Origin: Mytilus edulis
Taxonomy: Eukaryota > Mollusca > Bivalvia > Mytilida > Mytilidae
Reading direction: 5' to 3'
Length of the DNA stretch: 64,000 nucleotides
Assembly (NCBI RefSeq): GCF_963676685.1
Contig: NC_092354.1
Coordinates: forward strand, 68,026,241 to 68,090,240
Shown piece after piece: positions 23,875-35,800 of the stretch. Position numbers and translations under genes: made by a program. Below the pieces are notes generated by a model. It had not been told where the DNA came from and searched no databases. It was given only the letters and a program-made list of their open reading frames with translations. Numbering within the stretch: the stretch's first letter is position 1; each line of letters starts with the position of its first letter.

Positions 23875-23981
23875 CCGTGGGTATTGATATTGTACCACCC
23901 TGAAGCACTTTTGTGCAGCCTGAGGCGTAGCCGAAGGTTGTACAGTTGTGCTGAAGGGTGGTACAATCTCAATTCCCATGG
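23875..23981. repeat. inverted repeat just after the gene C locus
   Basis: Arms of about 37 bases (CCGTGGGTATTGATATTGTA and, complemented, CCATGGGAATTGAGATTGTA, each continuing CCACCC) surround a loop containing GCCTGAGGCGTAGCCGAAGG. The stop codon of the last exon is 42 bases upstream, so in RNA the hairpin would fall in the 3' UTR. It may instead be a dispersed miniature element. Confidence 0.65.
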
Positions 23982-24861
23982 CTATATGGGTAATTAACAG
24001 ATTTATCCCCGGCTTGGCTTCAATACGGAAAGTACATGCATCATAAATGAAATGTAAGCGACGCAATTCCAACGTCTTTTTCATTACGCGTTGAAATAAA
24101 TATTCCGATATATCTTTATAAAGGGAAAAAGTTTTTACCGATGTTAAAATCTCATAAAGTTGATTTCAAAGACAAAGCAAGGTAACACATAAAAACTTAG
24201 AGAATCACATTGACTCTGATCAGAGCGAAACAGGGTGCGTGAACTGGTCTCCAGTGATGCATGCATTACCGTCTATGCGAATCCATACTCACTCAAAATG
24301 TCAAACTTGGGAATGTGAAACAATCGAAAGTCCAATAGATTAGACGACTATTCAAGTATCTACAAAATAAAAACAATGTAAGTAATAGGGATCGATATAT
24401 CAGTTAACCATGTCGTGGTGGTGACCGTATAACTTATGTCGTATCGATTCAGTCAATCCTATTGAAAAAAAACTTGTGGAGCCTTTTTTTATTTTAACTC
24501 AAAACCATTTGACTGCCAAAAACGTATGTATTATATGAGCATACATCAGTGTATCACAACAAAACGATAGCATGGAGGGGAATGCACTGCCGCAAAAAAG
24601 AAACGTTGATAACGAGATGTCTGACGCAGATGCAAAGTTTTGAGACGTTCATCGATCATCTGTGTCAATTTCGAGAAAAAAAGATATGTAGATTTTGATC
24701 ATTATTATGGAATTTTAAACAATCAGTTTTTGTGTTTCAGTTTGTTTCTACTCATATAAGAACAGAGTCGACCAGAAAGAGTGCACATTTAGTACCCATG
24801 TGTGTACCAGTAATAGAACAAACTTTTTGATTATTAAAATGTCTAGCATTTTGATGCATAG

Positions 24862-25523
24862 TTGAAGAGCATAAGTGACCCAAAATTCCCCAAAATTGTG
24901 CCAAATACGGCCAAGGTTATCTATTCCTGGGATAAAAAAATCCTAAGTATTTCGAATAATTCATGATTTTGCAATCAGTAATTTTGAATGTAAAAAATAC
25001 CGTTTAATTGATATTCATGTCAACAACGAAGTACGGACTACCGGGCTGGTGATATCATCGGGAATACACACGTCTACCAGTAGTGGCATCGACCCAGTGG
25101 TGTTAATAGTTATCAAAGATACAAGGCTTATAATTTAATACCCTAAACTTACGTTTCGTTTATATAAGACTCTTCAATGACGCTCAGATCAAAAAAGTTG
25201 AAGACAATTGATGACTCAAAATTCCAAAAAATTGTGCCAAACACTGCTAAGGCTATCTTTTCCTTGGATAAGAAAATCCTTAGTATTTCAAATAATTTAT
25301 ACTTTTGCAAACAGTAGATTTATAAAAATGACTATTTAATTGATATTCATGTCAACACCAAAGTACTGGGCTGGTGATAACCTAGGGGACGAAACGTCCA
25401 CCAGCAGTGGCATTTAACCTGTCGTGTAAATAGTTATCAAAAGTACCAGGATTATAATTTAATCCGCCATACTTGCGTTTCGTCTACATAAGACTCATCA
25501 GTGACGCTCAGATTTAAAAAGTT
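24862..25523 (-). repeat. two tandem ~330 bp copies of the GGTACC-family repeat
   Basis: Copy 1 (about 24862-25199) and copy 2 (about 25200-25523) share CAAAATTGTGCCAAA, TTAATTGATATTCATGTCAA, GGGCTGGTGAT, ACCAGTAGTGGCAT/ACCAGCAGTGGCAT, AATAGTTATCAAA, ATAATTTAAT and ATAAGACTC. They are reverse oriented relative to the copy at 51130-51365. There is no coding potential. Confidence 0.8.
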
Positions 25524-25889
25524 AGAAAGCTCAACAATAGTTTTATCGATGTTCATGTATAATATCTATTTAACGAGAAGACCTCATTTTGTGTGTCGCG
25601 TCCTATTCATCCCACAATAAACTGATCATCATGCATCTGTGTCTTATAGGTACCATACATAGTCGCATTTGTCATCCATTCTTATGACTATTCAGTTTGG
25701 GTTATTTTGGGAGAAAAACGAAATCAAAAGCGTCCGGATATTAATTCCGTCATCAGACCAACTTTCATGTCAGACATAACTACCGGTTTTAACATTGAGA
25801 ACCAATGGTATGAAAGATAACAAAAATGAAAAATAAATAAGCCAATCAGAGTGTTGTCCATATCGTGGTATTTAGATAGTAAGAATCAC

Positions 25890-26790
25890 TACTATTATAC
25901 CTCGGTTTTAACGTACACATAATTTTCATAAGTACTCGGACGTGGACAGGACAAATATTTTTGCGTTAATCTGCATGTACTCTATATACTATGATTAATA
26001 TACTACTATAACATATATATAGACACTCTATGTAATATAGCAGTGATCGCCATGGAGAAGAAACTTAGAATTAATAGTTAATAGAAAATTAAATACACTT
26101 ACATATTTAATAGTTACGTATGTTCATAGCAGAGACATTGAATGTATCATATGTCTCTGTTCATAGTACAGAAACGCGAAAATAATGGAATATAACAGAA
26201 AAACAAATGATAACGGACTTTGAAAAAAAGAGAGAGTGCTTTAAAATATTGTCCTGTCTCCATGTACCTATATGACTTTTGATATCATTTCTTAAATTCT
26301 CCAGACATAAAATCTTTTACAAAAATTCGTTCTAAAAGAGATAACATACTTTCAACCAAGCTTAAAATGCCCGCGATTTCGTTCTTAAGTCAAACAGGAC
26401 TCCCGGTTTTAAACGTGCACATAAATTTCAAAAGAGTGATCGGGAATAGCACAATAATTATCGGGTTGCTAGAGACTCTCTCTATAATATAGCAGTGATC
26501 GCCTATAAGAAGAAACTTGAAATTGATAGTTAATAGCAAATACACTTTATTTATAGGATACGTATGTTCATTGTAAACAGAAACGCGCAAATAATGAACA
26601 GAAAAAAAATAATAACGGACTTTGGAAACAAGGGAGAGGGCCGAAACTGTTTCCAAGTACCTTTGAATTTTGATAACTTTTTACTGAAATTCTCCAGACA
26701 CAAAATCTTTTATAAAATCTCTCCCTACAACAGTGTACATACTTTCAACCAAGCTCTAAATTCCCGCGATTTCGCTGGTGTGTTCCAGTA
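25890..26790 (+). repeat. segmental tandem duplication, ~400-490 bp units
   Basis: Units at about 25900-26385 and 26390-26790 share TATAGCAGTGATCGCC, AGAAGAAACTT, TTACGTATGTTCAT/ATACGTATGTTCAT, CAGAAACGCG, ATAACGGACTTTG, AAATTCTCCAGACA, ACTTTCAACCAAGCT and CCCGCGATTTCG. They have diverged by indels. I see no gene in either unit. Confidence 0.75.
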
Positions 26791-27096
26791 TCTCATAAAT
26801 TAAGTAGACACATTAAGGTAATGCAAACTATAGAAATCGTCTAAGTTGCTATGGTTGCTTATCCGAATGAAGGGTTTATTAAATAACGTTAAAAACGGAA
26901 GGATACTGACAGCTGAACAAAACCAGACTTCCAAGTAATAAAATTAAAAAAACATTCTGAAATCTGGGGTAGAGAAACATGAACTTTACTTCGGGATGAA
27001 TAATGGTATTTTGCATTAAAACAGTGCGGATAACTACGAGCACACTTCCGGTAATTTTTCATATACGCTATTTCAATATAACATATTATTATACAA

Positions 27097-27500
27097 GAAG
27101 ATATGGTATGATTGTCAATGAGACAGCTCTCCATCCAAGTCACAATTTGAATAGTAAACTATTATAGATCAAAGTAAGGTCTTCAACACAGAGTCTTGGC
27201 TTACAACGAACAGCAAGCTTTAAAGGGGTCCAAAAATGAATAGTGTCAAACTATTCAAACGAGAAACCAATGGTCTAATCTATATAAAAAACGAGACACT
27301 ACAAACATTTACGAACCTCACCAACAAACGACAACAAGACTATTTAAATGGAAATCCCTCTAATTGCCGACATATAGTATGATAAATCAATTAACGCAGA
27401 ACAATATTCTTCGCGATTGTTTTTCTGGTACAGATTGATACTAACTTCAAACTGATTTGATACTTTCCCTGTTTAATATTGTTCCAGATATATCTAACAG
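27097..27500 (+). repeat. dispersed mussel repeat (GGTATGATTGTCAATGAGACA)
   Basis: AAGATATGGTATGATTGTCA followed by ATGAGACAGCTCTCCA, a GTCTTCAACAC phrase, GAACAGCAAG, TTCAAACGAGAAACCAA and AACAAACGACAAC follow the usual order of this family. Other fragments lie at 1065, 4198 (reverse), 33690 (reverse) and 46395. Confidence 0.7.
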
Positions 27501-27944
27501 GAAATCGGCAATTGGTGTTATGCATTGTTTATCTTGATTGTAGTATAACAACTAAATTTCAAAGTTGCGGCATATATACATTGTGAGTTTTTTGTATGAA
27601 TACAAAAAATGACGAGGTGCAGTCTGCTTGTTAACTACTTAACAAACCATATTACGTCTACCTGTCAACAAATAAAAAATTACAGTGACTTTTAAAAGTT
27701 GTGTATAAAACATGCTCATTTTTCGTGTCTTCATGAGTACTCTTCTTTTAAACACATATTTGGAAAAAAGCCACCCGTAGACAATCATTCATGCTTTCAA
27801 AATATAAAAAAAGAGGTATTCGAGACTATTTTGACATTCGGACCAAATACACTGACAATGACTCGGCTAAAAAAGAAAAAGGCCAGCAACTAATATTACA
27901 CAACACAGATTATTGAATACTGAAGACTGAGCAACAAGGACTCA

Positions 27945-28430
27945 ACAAAAACTTGGAGTAATCTCAGATGTTCCGGCAAGGTAAGCAGATCATGCTCCAC
28001 ATGCGGGACCAGTCATGTTGCTCGTGCAGGAACACATACTGTAATACGACTAATAAAGTACGTCACAGTAGGGGAAACGGGGGCGGGATTGTTGTTAAGA
28101 CATTTGGAAAATATCCGCTGTCTTATATGAGATGAATGAATAGTCCATAACAGTCAAACAACTCATGTAATTTCAACTTCACCACTTCAGACTCTTGGTT
28201 CTATACCTTCCTTGTGTGCAGCAACTATCAAATCAACTAGATGATATACCGGGTATACTCCGTATGCAGGCTTTACTGAAATGTCGCTACAAAGAAATGG
28301 AAAGTTCAGAACTCATCTCTTTTGTCGTTAAGTTTTGTTTTCAGTGGACCCTCATTGTGAATTTCTAGATGTAAGTCAAGATATAAGACAGACTTCACTT
28401 TACAGACTAGCTATGAAACCAGGCTTAATC
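27945..28430 (-). pseudogene. decayed reverse-transcriptase element
   Basis: The same family as 21250-21830 and 63300-64000. The tail (CCGGCAAGGTAAGCAGATCA, TGCTCCACATGCGGGACC) is followed by broken coding phrases whose reverse reading gives KTKLNDKRDE, an AGVYPVY-like stretch and TFHF. Several frame breaks and stops make it non-functional. Confidence 0.65.
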
Positions 28431-28439
28431 TTCAATTTT

Positions 28440-28600
28440 CTACTTGAGAAAATGTCTACACCAAATCAGGTATATGACAGTTGTTTTCCGTTCGTTTTGT
28501 GTATATGAGCTTTTGATTTTGCCATTTGATTAAAACATTCCGTTTTAAATTTAACTCGGGAGTTTTTTTTTAGTATTTTTGTGATTATACTTTTTTTTTT
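28440..28600 (+). repeat. dispersed 3'-tail repeat (ATATGACAGTTGT...GCCATTTGATT)
   Basis: The phrase order TATGACAGTTGT, CCATTCG/TCCGTTCG, TTTTGCCATTTGATTA, TTCCGTTTT and TTTTTGTGATT.TACTTTTT is shared with copies at 30285-30420, 40145-40235, 43553-43690, 54925-55050 and 59600-59740. It is probably the 3' end of a retroelement. Confidence 0.65.
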
Positions 28601-29180
28601 ACATGTAGCATCTTGATAATGTCAGTTCCAGAGGATTCTTTGTTTGAATCAGAGTGGTTTTTTTTTTACAATGAATGATTTATCGCTTGTTTAGAACAGA
28701 AACTTGTATCTGCGTTTGGCGTCTTTTTTTTTTTTTTTTTTTTTTTAAAGCACAACCAACTCTTTTAATTTGTCCTTTAGTTTAGAATGGGGGATATATG
28801 TGTAAAGTTTGCAAACTATTTTTTTGTATCCACACCTCTAGAATACGTAGTTTTACAATGAATTTGAAGCCCGGCTTACTTTGATAAGTGATCACATTGA
28901 TGTTAATAATTCAATATTGTTAAAGGTTGAACACATTGAGGGCCTGTACTACTATGTTGTTTACACTGAAGCTATCTTCTAGAATTGAGGCTTTCTATTA
29001 AATTGGCGTGTTACGGTGACCTTTCTGTGTTTCTATTCGCTTATCGTAAATTTAAATATTGATAATGATTGAAATTTGTTTAATCAAATAATATTTTTTA
29101 ATTCGTCATACATATTCTTATTAAGATCTTATGAAGTCTTTCTCTGTTGATCTCATTATACTTGTGAATTTCCGAATGTT

Positions 29181-29866
29181 TTATAAAACTGTTTCGTATG
29201 GGTCTTCATTTTCATCTCCAACACTTGTACTAGATAATTCATTACCAAAATTGTTACAGAGTTGGCTATTAAGATCGGGAATTGAATCGTCATCAGTCTC
29301 CGAATGACTCTGATTAGAGCTTCGGACCTTTTCTATGCTTGGTAAGTCAGCTGACGATATCCCTGAAGCACCCGTATTACAAATGTGCGTATCATTCGAA
29401 GGAACATACGTCAGTGCGCTTTGTACGTCTGTTGCCTCAGCTGTCGATATTCCTGAAACAATCATATTAGAAATTTTCGTTTCCTTCGATGGAACACACT
29501 TTAATTCACTTTGAACGTCTGTTACCTCAAGCTGTGGTAGCGTACAATCGGAAAGATTATTTTCACTGGATACAATAACTAACTGTTGATTATCGACAGT
29601 TGAGATACTAGATTCACGAAGGTGTGTATGTCTACCGTTTTCATTTTCGGTGTTGTTGAATGACTGCGACTCGTTAACTGAACCAATGTCGTCATAAGTA
29701 AGATAATGCTGGTTTTCAGGCACAAAAGTATGTTCCCGGGCTTTTTTTTTCTCATGTCTTACACAGATACAAATTTGAACGATTGTGGTATAAACAAAAA
29801 TAACCGAAGCTAGACTGCTAAGTATCCAAACATATGTCATCTTTTTCTCACTCCATTGAAGATTTT
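29181..29866 (-). CDS. Gene B last exon: membrane anchor and signalling-type tail
   Basis: The exon enters in phase 1 after TTGCAG. A hydrophobic helix (VWILSSLASVIFVYTTIVQI) is followed by HEKKKAR, the usual basic stop-transfer, then a Ser-, Asn- and acid-rich tail. LTYDDI fits the inhibitory ITIM consensus ([ILVS]xYxx[ILV]). The protein ends EDPYETVL, the counterpart of NPYEIVL in gene A. A block of about 30 residues starting TDVQSELKCVPS is repeated as TDVQSALTYVPS, each followed by SGIS. Gene A has no such duplication, and its tail runs on past the shared NPYEIVL site. Confidence 0.75.
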
Positions 29867-32800
29867 CTGCAATAGTAATTAAAGTAATTTTATATAACTG
29901 TTATATTTATCACGTCTGCAGTATCCTCAACGGTACAGTATTTCTGCATCACAGTTTCCCTATGACCGTTGAAAGCAGTACACCTACATGTAGAAAATTC
30001 AAATTTCCCAATCTTGAATGAACTGGTAAAAAATAAAAAAAATAAAAAAAACCCCAAACCTATGGAAATAATTAATCTGAGAAAAAGATAACATGCATTT
30101 CGCTTTATTTCTATCCTATTATTTAGCATGAGCCCAAACATTTCGTTATGGCGTACTAAATTATAATCCTGGTACCTTTGATAACTACTTTAACTTTGTA
30201 TCCATGCGACTGTAATACAACTTAGATGTTTCGCTAGGTATAAAACCAGGTTCAATCCGCCATTGTCTACATAATGGAGTGCATGTAGCAAGTCAGGAAT
30301 ATGACAGTTGGTATCCATTCCTTTGATGTGTTTAAGGTTTTGCCATTTGATTATAGACTTTCCGTTTTGAATTTTCCTCTGAATTCAGTATTTTCATGAT
30401 TTTACTATTTTGTTTAATTGCTACTTGCTAATTAGGGCTCTGCTTGGAGTTGTAGAGCAATAATATCAGCACTATTTCTTAACCGTTTGTGTTAAGGAGC
30501 CCCCTCTGAAGAAAAAAAGACAAATGATAATCTAAATCATAATATACAGAAAATGCACTTTGAGTAACATAAAAGTCTACTGAAATATTAATATATACTT
30601 GAGTGATTTTGACTGAAGAATATTCATATCGAATGCCACTGACGAATTTTTAGAAGACGAGACTCCTCATTGCATTCGGAAGATTTCATCAACCTGGCAT
30701 ATTTAGTAAGACAGACACTAGATCAATGCCACTTTAGTAAAATATTTGTCTTCATTAGAAATAATGACCAAGTGCCAGCACATTTTGCTTGCATGATAAG
30801 TCATTTATACGATCATTGTCTGTTTTTTTTTATAATATGTTAATAATTTGAAACTTGTATTTATCTACAGACCTTCTAAAATTCAAACTGACCATTATTC
30901 CGTGCGTTCATCGTGTATCGTGCGTGTTGCGTGCGTGCATCGTGCGTGTATCGTGCGTGTACCAATCGTGCGTTCATCATTCATCGTTCCGTGTATTTTC
31001 CGTGTAACGTGCGTGCATCGTGTATTCTTAATCGTGCATCGTGCGTGTATCGTGCGCTCATCAATCATTCATTCTCAACCGTGTATCGTGCGTTCATCAA
31101 TCATTCATTCTTAACCGTGTATCGTGCGTTCGTCAATCGTGTATAATTGTGTATATCAGATAAAATGTCCATTTGTCAAACGTTCATCTCTAATTGTGTA
31201 ACGTTCATACATTGCGGTTATTATTATGATAGTCGGTTATAGAGCTCACCAAAGCTTATATTTTTTTCTCGCGGTTAAAGTATATATATTTGTTCCGACT
31301 TTAAATAAAACTTACAAATATTATACATTTTAATGAACATTTTAACCTATCATTATCAGATGGCGAAAGTTTTATATTTTTATTTAATAACGGCAATGTT
31401 GCTGGTTTAGTCGCCAAAACACAAACAATATTTTATTTAAAAGAAACTATACAAATCCTTGGTTGAACTATGCTAGATTATAATTCTTCGCTTATTTGGC
31501 CAATTCATATGCTACTAAGATATTTTCAAAGGAATTCCAAGTTAATAAGTAAGAATTTCAAGAAAACAAGTACACATTTTTTGACAATAAGTATACTTAA
31601 TTTGTACCATATACGCTTCCATATTTAAGTTTTGATAAATATCATTATAAATATTTTGTCTTAGTTTCTGATGGTCACATGCATGTAATGTTATTCCATT
31701 GAGAAAATACAATGTACAAGATTGTCGGAAAATGTGGTCTGATTGCGGATTAAAATGTTAAATGTCAAACTTGAATTAACAAATTAAACTGAGGTGAATT
31801 AACACGAATATGTATATCCTCTTCAAAAGTGTCTGAATTCTCTGTTCTGAATTTCATTTAAACTAAGCTAAATATGTTTTGTGGAAAATTGAATAAAAAT
31901 AAACATTATATGAAGGCATTATTTAATTTTTAATTAAACAAATATAGGATCAGGCAAGTATATCATGTATCATCATATTCCTTAAGAAAGATTTTAAATT
32001 GAGGAACTTTTAAAACTTGAAATTGAATTTACAAGTTAAGATATAATCTTGGTTTTTTTTTATAAAACAGTTTAAAATATGGTATTATTATAACAAGTCT
32101 TCATTTGAATGGAATAAACATGGAACACTTTCACGGATTCATTTTTCTTTGTGTTCATGGTTGCCTATCAATGACACCGTTTTTAATGTACATTGTATGT
32201 CTAAAAGATTATTATCCGAAAAAATAATTCACAATAGTATGTTGTTAGCTAGGTTGGTCCCCTCCGTAAAACATTCAGTATGCCTTCGGAATATACAAAT
32301 ATTAAGGTATTGTCAAGAATTTCAATAACGGCCGGGAAACAGACGTCTAAACACTGCTAAGAAGTCCTTAGTGCACTAAGGCCTTGACTATGCTACTAAG
32401 GACTAGAAGGAGTGCTGTTATATGTATTATTTTGATATATCATGTTAGAGAATGATATTTAATGCATAAATTTAAATTTTACAGAAAAATATTCGTAAAT
32501 AAACGAAATATTCAACATTATTTAGACACGTGCCGGTTTTTCTTTGATATGCCGAAAATCAATGAACCGATTGAAACGTGCCAATTAACATAGCAACTGA
32601 TTAAACAATCACGATCTTTTTATTTTAAGTAATTTAAAACAATTGTATCGAACAATCACGATCTTTTTATTTTAAGTAATTTAAAACAATTGTATCGAAA
32701 ATATTTATGCTTCAAATATTTATAATTAAATGTGTTGTTCTTTCTTAAAATAATAAAAAGGACAAATAATTTTGCTGTTGTTTTATTTTTTTCCCAACAA

Positions 32801-35800
32801 AATTGTTTGCCATATGAGCACGACTTTGATGTGCGCTAACTTATAAGTAAGAGTGTGGTCAGCTTGTTAAAATGTTTATGTAAGATATACGAACTTCAAG
32901 ACAAAAGGAATATATATATATTTATAAGTGTTTTGTTTTTATTTTAATTCCGACAAAGATGCGTGCATATTCTGTACAAATGGTTTCAATAAAAACCGTA
33001 AATTCCGAAAACCATCATAAGAAACAACTATGTTAAGTGTCATGAAATGAATAAGCGGTTCTCAAGTTACAGCGCGACGTGTGAAAGCCCGGCGGACGGA
33101 CGTACGCCGTACATTTGTATACTATAATACATCCCGTCAAAATGTTGACGGGCGTATATTTTTTACGGGCGTATAAAAAAAGCGTATTGCGCCCGTATGT
33201 CAGAAGGAAATCTGATTTGTATGTTTTTTGTCGAGTCTTCGACTTTAGTCGAAAAAGCGAGACTAAGCGATCCTACATTCCCTCGGTTTCGGCGGCGGCG
33301 GCGTCTACAAATATTCACTCTGTGCATGGTTAAAGTTTTTGAAATTTTAATAACCGTTTCTTAAACTATCTTGGATTTCTACCAAACTTGGACAGAAGCT
33401 TGTTTATGATCATAAGATAGTATCAAGAAGTTTTTAAACATTTATTAGATTCATAAACTGTTCTGGGTTTTTACCAAACTTGGTAATAAGTTTCTTCCAA
33501 TGTAAAGATAGTATCAACAGGAATATTTTATTGATTTATTTCCTAATTTTTGTCGAGCCTGCGATTAACAGAAAGAATAGGCGAGACACTGGGTTCCGAG
33601 GAACCCTTACGAATTTTTTTTAACAAATTGTCTGTTTAACATATTGTATGAGATAATTTATGAAATAATGACTGTGGTATGTTCATTACTTACTGTTGAA
33701 GGTCGTGTGGTGACCTATGGGGAAAACTTCTGTGTCATTTTATTTCTTGCGATGAGTTGTCTCATCCCCAATCATACCACATCTTTTTCTTGTTATCAAA
33801 ACTTCAACACGTACTTTCAAAAACTTAAAGAACGATTGTACGATCGTGTATTACCTCGTAACCGGCATGAACATGTTTAATTGTGGACAAGTATCATTTG
33901 CGAATCTGTAAAACACGTATTCAAAATGGCGATTAACTGGAAACCACAAAGTATACCAGAATTTGTGAAAACGCTCTACGAACAAGTCAAACTGACGACG
34001 GACGACGACGAAGTAATACCATTATACGAACGCAAAATTTGTATGCGGTCTTTTAAATACCGACATTAGATATATTGCTCTGTTGACAAATTTATTATTT
34101 ACATGAAATATTTACAAAATACACTTGAGAAAATAATTCTTCGTTCTGGATTTTTTTAACAACTATTCATTTATTTTAAATATTATATAGTATCCAACCT
34201 TAATCGATCAACGTTAACAGAACAGATAGGAGGATCCCCGCGTAATCAGACCAGACAGAAGCTAGCGAACAATAGCTAGCGAACAATAAGCCAGCGAACA
34301 ACAAACGACAGAACCACCATACAAGCATTTATAGTCAACACAATTAGAAAGAGTTCCCATCGTCGGGGAATAAGAAGGCTTCCAAGAATGGAAAAGTAAC
34401 ATGTCTGACTCTGAACAGTTAGTAAACGGACTATCGACATCGACCGCTTGTTCTTGATATTTTAAAACTGCATTCATATACGTATACGTTTATGATAGTG
34501 ATGAGCTTTTGTGTCTGACGAAAACTAAATTCCTGCATGGTTATATCTTGCCATACAGTACGTTTATATTGGTTTGGTAGGTGATCACTCAAAATCGTTA
34601 TTTAAAAATCCTGTTTGTGAGATGTAGATTCACTTCAATACCGAAATTTCAGTTTATAACACGGTGAAGCTTTGAAGGTACATCACTCCCATTTTGTTTG
34701 GGTGTAAACCATCGATGTTTACAGCAATATCAGAGATTAAGATGATGATGGTAGAAAGAACTATGGGCGTCATGTGGCAAATATTACATGCAGATCGGAC
34801 CATGAGTTATCAATCTGTAATAAAAGATTTCCAATACAACCATATTGAGAAGGAATGTTTACATGCTATACTCTCGTACTAAAGTATGAAGGGGTTCTTG
34901 TGTCGTTCACCTTAGACACACATCTTTAACGATATTTAAAGAAAAAAGACAGAACCAATTTAATGTCATTTTCCCTATTTTTTTATATAACTATAAGTCT
35001 TTAATATGGCACGAATACCCCTATTTAGCGGACAAACAGTTTATTCTTTTTTCTGTTATTGAATACCAAGAAAGAAAATAAATCCCGTGATGACGAATTC
35101 CTTCCTTTGTTAGAGAACAATCTTATTGAAATAGAAATCTGTGATTTTACTATGTCCATATAACTAAAGTTTGGTGAACCAACTGATGAAAGCAAGTTAA
35201 ATATCGACCTGTATTTAATTCAAAATGGTTCTCTTTTTCTTCTTTTGGTATACAATAGTCCATCGATATCCCATGATAGCATACTGTTGTCATGCGATGA
35301 CTAGTCTCTTTACAAAACTTTTAACCCAAATTAAACAACATGTATTTTACTTTCTTATGTTCAATCTAAAAAATGCCGGTATATAATTTTAAATTGCAAC
35401 TATCTATAGTTCCGTAACGTTCTATCCAGGCGAATGGTTGACAAGTGCGTATATTTTTGTTAAATCTATATTTCTTTTATGTTTCAAACTGTCCTTCACT
35501 TTTGACAACGAGACGAGTACTTACATTTTCTCAAATGTACCCTCGGAAAAAAATGTGTAAACAGAGTTTTATTTTATCAAATCTTTTTTTTTAAATTATT
35601 TAGATTTTTATAAATAATGTTCTTTACACCAGAAATGTTATTTATAAACAAGCGTATGAGTTTTAGAAAAATTGACCAGTATATATCACTATCAGACACG
35701 CAAGACAGAGATGTATATTATACACCCGACAGGAAATCGCTTGAATACCTGGACGTGTCACCTCACAATACCTTTGGGAGTAATACCTTTAGCCATGCAG

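Noticed and set aside
30848-31146. Two overlapping plus-strand open frames of 77-88 codons
   Set aside because: They lie entirely in the CGTGCGTGTATCG tandem array and encode only repeated C-I-V-R-like words. The same happens at 38508-38958.
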